A DNA stretch of 64,000 nt, taken from Blautia sp900556555 (GTDB taxonomy: Bacteria; Bacillota; Clostridia; Lachnospirales; Lachnospiraceae). The notes under the pieces are model-generated. The model had not been told where the DNA came from. It saw only the letters and a list, made by a program, of their open reading frames with translations, and did no database searches. The stretch lies in assembly GCA_964250615.1 (NCBI GenBank), contig CAXUGM010000004.1; one strand, 5' to 3'. Position 1 is the first letter of the stretch; each line of letters opens with the position of its first letter. Shown one piece after another: positions 59,832 to 64,000 of this stretch. The translations under genes and the position numbers were made by a program.

Positions 59832-61178
59832 ATGGCATTTGAAAGCTTAACGGATAAACTACAGAATGTATTTAAAAACTTGAGAAAAAAAGGCCGTCTG
59901 ACGGAAGCTGATGTGAAAGCAGCCTTAAAAGAAGTGAAGATGGCGCTGCTGGAAGCAGATGTTAGCTTTAAAGTTGTGAAGCAGTTTATGAAAGCCGTAC
60001 AGGAACGGGCAGTAGGGCAGGATGTAATGTCTGGTCTGAATCCCGGGCAGATGGTGATCAAAATTGTAAATGAAGAGCTTGTGAAATTGATGGGAAGCGA
60101 AACAACGGAGATTGCATTGAAATCAGGAAACGAAGTTACGGTTTTGATGATGGTAGGTCTCCAGGGTGCAGGTAAGACTACGACTACAGCAAAACTTGCC
60201 GGCAAGCTGAAATCAAAAGGGAAGAAACCACTGTTAGCTGCTTGTGACGTTTACCGGCCGGCTGCTATTAAACAGCTTCAGGTAAATGGAGAGAAGCAAG
60301 GTGTAGAAGTCTTCGCTATGGGAGATAAGAACAGTCCTGTAGATATTGCGAAGGCTGCATATGAACATGCAAGAAAAGAAAAATTCAATGTTCTGATTCT
60401 GGATACTGCCGGCCGTCTTCACATTGATGAAGATATGATGGCAGAGCTTGCAAATATCAAAGAGGCAATTACTGTTGACCAGACGATTCTGGTGGTAGAT
60501 GCCATGACCGGACAGGATGCTGTGAATGTAGCAGATACCTTTGGCCAGAAAGTAGGAATTGACGGAGTCATTCTTACAAAAATGGATGGTGATACCAGAG
60601 GTGGTGCAGCTCTTTCTATCAAGGCAATCAGCGGAAAGCCAATTCTCTATGTAGGTATGGGAGAGAAGCTTTCTGATCTGGAACAGTTTTATCCGGAGCG
60701 TATGGCTTCCCGTATTCTGGGTATGGGAGATGTCATGAGTCTTATTGAAAAGGCTCAGGCAAATCTGGATGAAGAAAAAGCAAAAGAGATGGAACAGAAG
60801 TTCCGCAAGAACACATTCGGTTTTGACGATTATCTGGAAAGTATGAACCAGATGAAAAATATGGGTGGTCTGTCCAGCGTGCTGAGCATGCTCCCTGGAA
60901 TTGGTTCTCAGGTGAAAGATTTGGACAGCATGGTAGATGAAAAGGATATGGCCAGAAAAGAGGCAATCATTCTTTCTATGACACCGAGAGAACGCTCTCA
61001 CCCGGAAATCTTAAATCCTTCCAGAAAATACAGGATTGCAAAAGGTGCCGGTGTAGATGTGGCAGAAGTCAACCGTATGGTGAAACAATTTGAGCAGGCA
61101 AAGAAAATGATGAAGCAAATGCCGGGGCTCATGGGTGGAAAAGGTGGTAAAAGAGGAAAATTCAAACTTCCCTTTTAA
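59832..61178 (+). CDS. ffh: Signal recognition particle protein Ffh
   Basis: The SRP54 GTPase. The N domain is followed by the G domain (P-loop GLQGAGKTT at 109-117, DVYRPAAIKQL, DTAGRLHID, TKMDGDTRGGAAL) and the methionine-rich M domain (QMKNMGGLSSVLSMLPG and FEQAKKMMKQMPGLMGG) that binds signal peptides and 4.5S RNA. 448 residues. The ffs RNA gene itself was not found in the window. It is the core of the ylxM-ffh-rpsP operon. Confidence 0.97.
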   Translation: MAFESLTDKLQNVFKNLRKKGRLTEADVKAALKEVKMALLEADVSFKVVKQFMKAVQERAVGQDVMSGLNPGQMVIKIVNEELVKLMGSETTEIALKSGNEVTVLMMVGLQGAGKTTTTAKLAGKLKSKGKKPLLAACDVYRPAAIKQLQVNGEKQGVEVFAMGDKNSPVDIAKAAYEHARKEKFNVLILDTAGRLHIDEDMMAELANIKEAITVDQTILVVDAMTGQDAVNVADTFGQKVGIDGVILTKMDGDTRGGAALSIKAISGKPILYVGMGEKLSDLEQFYPERMASRILGMGDVMSLIEKAQANLDEEKAKEMEQKFRKNTFGFDDYLESMNQMKNMGGLSSVLSMLPGIGSQVKDLDSMVDEKDMARKEAIILSMTPRERSHPEILNPSRKYRIAKGAGVDVAEVNRMVKQFEQAKKMMKQMPGLMGGKGGKRGKFKLPF

Positions 61179-61221
61179 CATATAGAACAATCAGTTAACT
61201 ATAACCAGGAGGTGAAAAGAA

Positions 61222-61467
61222 ATGGCAGTAAAAATCAGATTAAGAAGAATGGGACAGAAGAAAGCTCCTTTCTATAGAATCATTGTTGCAGATTCCAAAT
61301 CCCCAAGAGATGGAAGATTTATCGAGGAAATCGGTACTTATGACCCAACTCAGGATCCAACTGTTTACAAAGTAGACGAAGAAGCAGCGAAAAGATGGCT
61401 TGCAAATGGTGCTCAGCCTACAGATATCGTAGCAAAAATCTTCAAACAGGCTGGTATCGAAAAATAA
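61222..61467 (+). CDS. rpsP: 30S ribosomal protein S16
   Basis: An 81-residue small-subunit protein. The N-terminal VKIRLRRMGQKKAPFYRIIV and DGRFIEEIGTYDP are the family hallmark. A strong AGGAGGTG site lies ahead. It is followed by khpA, rimM and trmD, the conserved ribosome-maturation set. Confidence 0.97.
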   Translation: MAVKIRLRRMGQKKAPFYRIIVADSKSPRDGRFIEEIGTYDPTQDPTVYKVDEEAAKRWLANGAQPTDIVAKIFKQAGIEK

Positions 61468-61485
61468 TCCGGGAGGTGTCTTCTA

Positions 61486-61716
61486 ATGAAAGAATTAGTG
61501 GAAGTAATTGCAAAATCTCTCGTAGATTGTCCTGACGAAGTCGTTGTGACAGAAACAGAAGAAAGTGACGCTATCCTTGTAGAGCTCAAGGTTGCTCCTG
61601 CTGATATGGGCAAGGTGATTGGACGCCAGGGCCGTATAGCCAAGGCTATCCGCACAGTTGTTAAGGCGGCATCATCCAAGAGCGATAAAAAGGTAGTCGT
61701 GGATATTTTACAGTAA
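61486..61716 (+). CDS. khpA: KH domain RNA-binding protein KhpA
   Basis: A 76-residue single KH domain with the GxxG loop in MGKVIGRQGRIAKAIRTVV. KhpA works with KhpB/Jag as a small-RNA chaperone in Gram-positives. The gene follows rpsP by 18 nt with a GGAGGTG site, a conserved placement. Confidence 0.94.
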   Translation: MKELVEVIAKSLVDCPDEVVVTETEESDAILVELKVAPADMGKVIGRQGRIAKAIRTVVKAASSKSDKKVVVDILQ

Positions 61717-61723
61717 ACTATAG

Positions 61724-61754
61724 AGCTGCCGCATGAAAGTGCGACAGCTTCTTT
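61724..61754 (+). terminator. Hairpin between khpA and rimM
   Basis: AGCTGCCGCA (61724-61733) pairs with TGCGACAGCT (61740-61749) with one mismatch, followed by TCTTTC. It is a weak terminator or processing site inside the operon and may separate expression of khpA and rimM. Confidence 0.5.
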
Positions 61755-61794
61755 CGTATTATAAGAAGATATACTGTTTGGCAGGAGGAAGAAA

Positions 61795-62301
61795 ATGGAA
61801 AATTTACTGCAGGTAGGTGTTATCACTACAACCCACGGAATCAGGGGAGAAGTTAAAGTGTATCCAACCACAGATGATGCTCATAGATTTGAAGACCTGG
61901 CTTATATACTGCTTGATACAGGAAAAGAGCTGTGCGAGCTGGAAATTGAGAAAGTCAGATATTTTAAGCAATTCGTAATTTTAAAATTTAAAGATGTAGA
62001 TAATATTAATGACATTGAGCCATATAAAGGCAAAAGTCTCTATGTGACACGGGAATTTGCGGTACCGTTGAAGGAAAATGAATACTATATTGCAGATTTG
62101 ATTGATATGGAAGTCTATCTTGAGGATGGCAGTTTGTTCGGAACTCTGAAGGATGTTATGGAGACAGGGGCAAACGATGTTTATGTTATAAAAACAGAAA
62201 CAAAAGGTGAAGTCCTGATTCCTGCAATTAAAGACTGTATCAAGGCAGTTGACGTAGAAAAAGGGACTATGACCATACATCTTCTGGATGGTTTGTGCTA
62301 A
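61795..62301 (+). CDS. rimM: 16S rRNA processing protein RimM
   Basis: Assembles the head of the 30S subunit and binds S19. The N-terminal RimM domain (VGVITTTHGIRGEVKVYPTT) and the C-terminal PRC-barrel (YYIADLIDMEVYLEDG, IPAIKDCIKAVD) are both complete at 168 residues. It is separated from khpA by a hairpin and directly precedes trmD (11 nt). Confidence 0.95.
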   Translation: MENLLQVGVITTTHGIRGEVKVYPTTDDAHRFEDLAYILLDTGKELCELEIEKVRYFKQFVILKFKDVDNINDIEPYKGKSLYVTREFAVPLKENEYYIADLIDMEVYLEDGSLFGTLKDVMETGANDVYVIKTETKGEVLIPAIKDCIKAVDVEKGTMTIHLLDGLC

Positions 62302-62312
62302 GGAGGAAGAAA

Positions 62313-63767
62313 ATGAAATTCCATGTACTTACATTATTTCCTCAGATGATAGAAAATACAGTACAGACAAGTATCACCGGAAGGGCGGTAAAAAGCGGAA
62401 AAATTTCTCTTCATACCGTGAATATCCGTGATTTTGCAGATAATAAACACATGCGGGTAGATGATTATCCGTATGGAGGCGGGGCTGGAATGGTCATGCA
62501 GGCAGAGCCGGTTTTCAGGGCATATGAGTCTGTGAGAAAAACATCCGGGGCAGCGGAAAATGGAAAGAAACCAAGATGTATTTACCTTACCCCACAGGGC
62601 CAGGTGTTTCATCAGACTATGGCAGAGGAACTTGCACTGGAAGAGGAACTGATATTTCTTTGTGGTCATTATGAAGGGATTGATGAACGTGTATTAGAGG
62701 AAGTAGTTACCGACTATGTGTCCATCGGAGATTATGTGCTCACAGGAGGAGAACTGGCTGCTTCTGTAATGATTGATGCGATTTCCAGATTTGTTCCTGG
62801 TGTGCTGAATAACGAAGAATCATCCCAGTTTGAATCCATGCAGGATAATCTTTTGGAATACCCTCATTATACCAGGCCTGAAGTCTGGCATGAGAAGCAA
62901 GTGCCGCCAGTGCTTTTGGCGGGCAATCATGACAAGATTCAGTCCTGGAGACTGGAGCAGTCTGTGAAACGTACCAAAGAACGCAGGCCGGATTTGTTTG
63001 CCCAGAACCGCCCGGTTACCATTGCTTATTTCAGTCCAACCCAGGGAACCAGGCAGGCGGCAGAGATTCTGGCAGAAGGACTGACACAGAATCCTGTTTA
63101 TCTGGATTTAACCAGAAGAAAATTCCGCAAACAGGTAAAATATTTTACACAGCAGGAGCTTCTGGTGGCTGCGGCACCTGTGTATGGAGGACAGCTTCCG
63201 CAGATACCGGATGGATTGTTTACGAATCTGCGAGGAGATCATACACCATGTGTACTTATGGCTGCTTATGGGAACCGTCACTATGATGATACACTGGCTC
63301 AGATGAAGCAGATTTTGACAGAGAGAGGATTTGTCTGTATCGGAGCCATTGCACCAGTAATTCCTCATATTTATTCCGAAAAACTGGGAAGTGGAAGACC
63401 GGATCAGAAAGACCGGGAAATCTTCCGCAAGTTTGCTGTTTTGATCAAAAAAAGAATCCAGGAGGCGGAAACACAGGGATTTCGTGAAATTTCTGTTCCG
63501 GGAAATCCGAAACCAGAGCCAAAACTTATGAAGCCTGTGAAAAAAGAATTTGAGCGTGAAAAGTGTACAAATTGCCAGGCCTGTGTGCAGAAATGTCCTG
63601 TGAATGCCATTTCCAGAGAAACCCTGGAAATAGCAGAAGAAACCTGCATTAACTGCATGCGTTGTGCAAAGACCTGCCCTACAGGTGCCAGGTCTTTTGA
63701 TGAGGGAGAAGTGAGACAGTATCTGGAAAATAATTACAGTAATCCAAGAGAAATTGAGTATTTTTGA
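62313..63767 (+). CDS. trmD: TrmD tRNA (guanine37-N1)-methyltransferase fused to flavodoxin-ferredoxin (EFR1-like) domain
   Basis: The first ~231 residues are a complete TrmD: FHVLTLFPQMIE, DYPYGGGAGMVMQ, HYEGIDERV, the SAM-binding knot SIGDYVLTGGELAASVMID and LEYPHYTRPEVW, ending at KERRPDLFAQ. The frame does not stop there. Residues 235-385 are flavodoxin-like, starting with the phosphate-loop-like TIAYFSPTQGT, and residues 412-462 carry two [4Fe-4S] motifs (C418, C421, C424, C428; C445, C448, C451, C455). That is the layout of EFR1-type ferredoxins. The total is 484 residues against about 240 for ordinary TrmD. E174 stands where E. coli-type TrmD has its catalytic Asp. ATG 62313 follows AAGGAGGA. 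Last gene of the operon; rplS has its own promoter. Confidence 0.9.
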   Translation: MKFHVLTLFPQMIENTVQTSITGRAVKSGKISLHTVNIRDFADNKHMRVDDYPYGGGAGMVMQAEPVFRAYESVRKTSGAAENGKKPRCIYLTPQGQVFHQTMAEELALEEELIFLCGHYEGIDERVLEEVVTDYVSIGDYVLTGGELAASVMIDAISRFVPGVLNNEESSQFESMQDNLLEYPHYTRPEVWHEKQVPPVLLAGNHDKIQSWRLEQSVKRTKERRPDLFAQNRPVTIAYFSPTQGTRQAAEILAEGLTQNPVYLDLTRRKFRKQVKYFTQQELLVAAAPVYGGQLPQIPDGLFTNLRGDHTPCVLMAAYGNRHYDDTLAQMKQILTERGFVCIGAIAPVIPHIYSEKLGSGRPDQKDREIFRKFAVLIKKRIQEAETQGFREISVPGNPKPEPKLMKPVKKEFEREKCTNCQACVQKCPVNAISRETLEIAEETCINCMRCAKTCPTGARSFDEGEVRQYLENNYSNPREIEYF

Positions 63768-63769
63768 CC

Positions 63770-63798
63770 TTGACAAGATTCCCTGTCCATAGTATAAT
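63770..63798 (+). promoter_or_regulatory. Consensus promoter of rplS
   Basis: TTGACA (63770-63775), 17 nt, TATAAT (63793-63798), starting 3 nt after the trmD stop. Both hexamers are perfect. Confidence 0.9.
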
Positions 63799-63804
63799 TT
63801 TATC

Positions 63805-63866
63805 TGTTGTAAAAAGAGATGGTCCTCTGTTGCTGATTGCATTAAGAACATCCAGGATTAAAGGAG
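63805..63866 (+). ncRNA. Possible ribosomal protein L19 leader
   Basis: The ~70-nt leader between the promoter and rplS contains GTTGTAAAAAGAG, a GGTCCTCTGTTGC block and a GATTGCATTAAGAACATCC segment. This resembles the autoregulatory L19 leader of Firmicutes as I remember it. No covariance test was possible. Confidence 0.45.
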
Positions 63867-63873
63867 AAAAATC

Positions 63874-64000
63874 ATGAACGAAATTATTAGAAACATTGAA
63901 GCTGCTCAGATGAAAGCAGAAGCACCACAGTTTAACGTAGGTGACACCGTAAGAGTACACGGAAAAATCAAAGAAGGAAACCGTGAAAGAATCCAGATCT
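63874..64000 (+). CDS. rplS: 50S ribosomal protein L19 (5' part only)
   Basis: The window ends inside this gene; 42 codons are visible. NEIIRNIEAAQMKAEAP and FNVGDTVRVHGKIKEGNRER match the L19 N terminus. AAGGAG precedes ATG 63874. L19 lies at the 30S-50S interface. It has its own consensus promoter and possible leader, separate from trmD. Confidence 0.93.
   Translation, partial: MNEIIRNIEAAQMKAEAPQFNVGDTVRVHGKIKEGNRERIQI

Noticed and set aside
60234..61001. A 255-codon - strand frame opposite ffh
   Set aside because: Shadow of ffh; the peptide is His/Cys-rich without domain features.
63108..63851. A 247-codon - strand frame opposite the trmD extension
   Set aside because: It runs through the rplS promoter and the ferredoxin cysteine motifs on the sense strand. 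The eight spaced cysteines are on the + strand, so the + strand frame is the coding one.

Overview
The window is a gene-dense, moderately AT-rich stretch of a Firmicutes chromosome. It most resembles an anaerobic gut member of the Lachnospiraceae (Blautia/Ruminococcus-like). This rests on gene content and order recalled from memory, not on a search. Pointers are the clusters pyrH-frr-uppS-cdsA-dxr-rseP, dnaG-rpoD-trmK-Nif3, yceD-rpmF-plsX-acpP-rnc-smc-ftsY and ylxM-ffh-rpsP-khpA-rimM-trmD-rplS, a class II galT, an ackA, the ACT/PFL (UPF0237/UPF0210) pair, and many TTGACA-17-TATAAT type SigA promoters. Nearly all genes lie on the + strand. The exceptions are DUF815-pheA, tmcAL and the DUF362 ferredoxin. 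I saw no CRISPR array, insertion sequence, phage or rRNA.

Layout: 0-1.6 kb, an NSS-family Na+-dependent transporter. 1.7-7.05 kb, UMP kinase, ribosome recycling, undecaprenyl-PP and phospholipid/isoprenoid precursor synthesis and the RseP protease. 7.1-8.1 kb, an FMN riboswitch with its terminator in front of the riboflavin transporter ribU. 8.1-9.4 kb, a SpoIID-like/peptidoglycan-binding protein. 9.5-12.1 kb, glpK behind a possible attenuator, plus an amidohydrolase. 12.1-20.8 kb, tRNA-Leu(AAG), nfo, dGTPase, dnaG, rpoD, trmK, Nif3-like, a TGS-uridine-kinase-like protein and rnpB. 20.8-23.3 kb (-), DUF815 ATPase and pheA. 23.4-26.8 kb, a small membrane protein, pyrBI and aspartokinase. 26.8-30.2 kb, a YtrA-type GntR regulator with an ABC-2 exporter. 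30.3-34.1 kb, an ArsR-like regulator with a large extra domain, then galK-galT. 34.2-41.3 kb, thioesterase, PNP, polA, coaE, walJ-like, ACT and PFL proteins. 41.4-45.3 kb, tmcAL (-) and a small accessory patch (PD-(D/E)XK nuclease, DUF2975/HTH pair, GNAT). 45.4-56.2 kb, ackA, yceD-rpmF, an Ig-like lipoprotein, plsX-acpP, rnc-smc-ftsY and ilvA. 56.3-59.4 kb, DUF362 ferredoxin (-) and a larC/larE-like pair. 59.4-64 kb, ylxM-ffh-rpsP-khpA-rimM-trmD and the start of rplS.

The most unusual item is trmD. The reading frame does not stop at the end of the methyltransferase but runs on through a flavodoxin-like domain and a 2x[4Fe-4S] ferredoxin domain (484 residues in total), joining an essential tRNA m1G37 methyltransferase to an apparent redox module. 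Also worth attention are an orphan larC/larE-like pair with a divergent LarC N-terminal half, the ArsR-type regulator with about 200 extra residues next to galKT, and a compact regulatory knot before the GntR-ABC operon. In that knot a terminator hairpin, a consensus promoter and a palindromic operator overlap.
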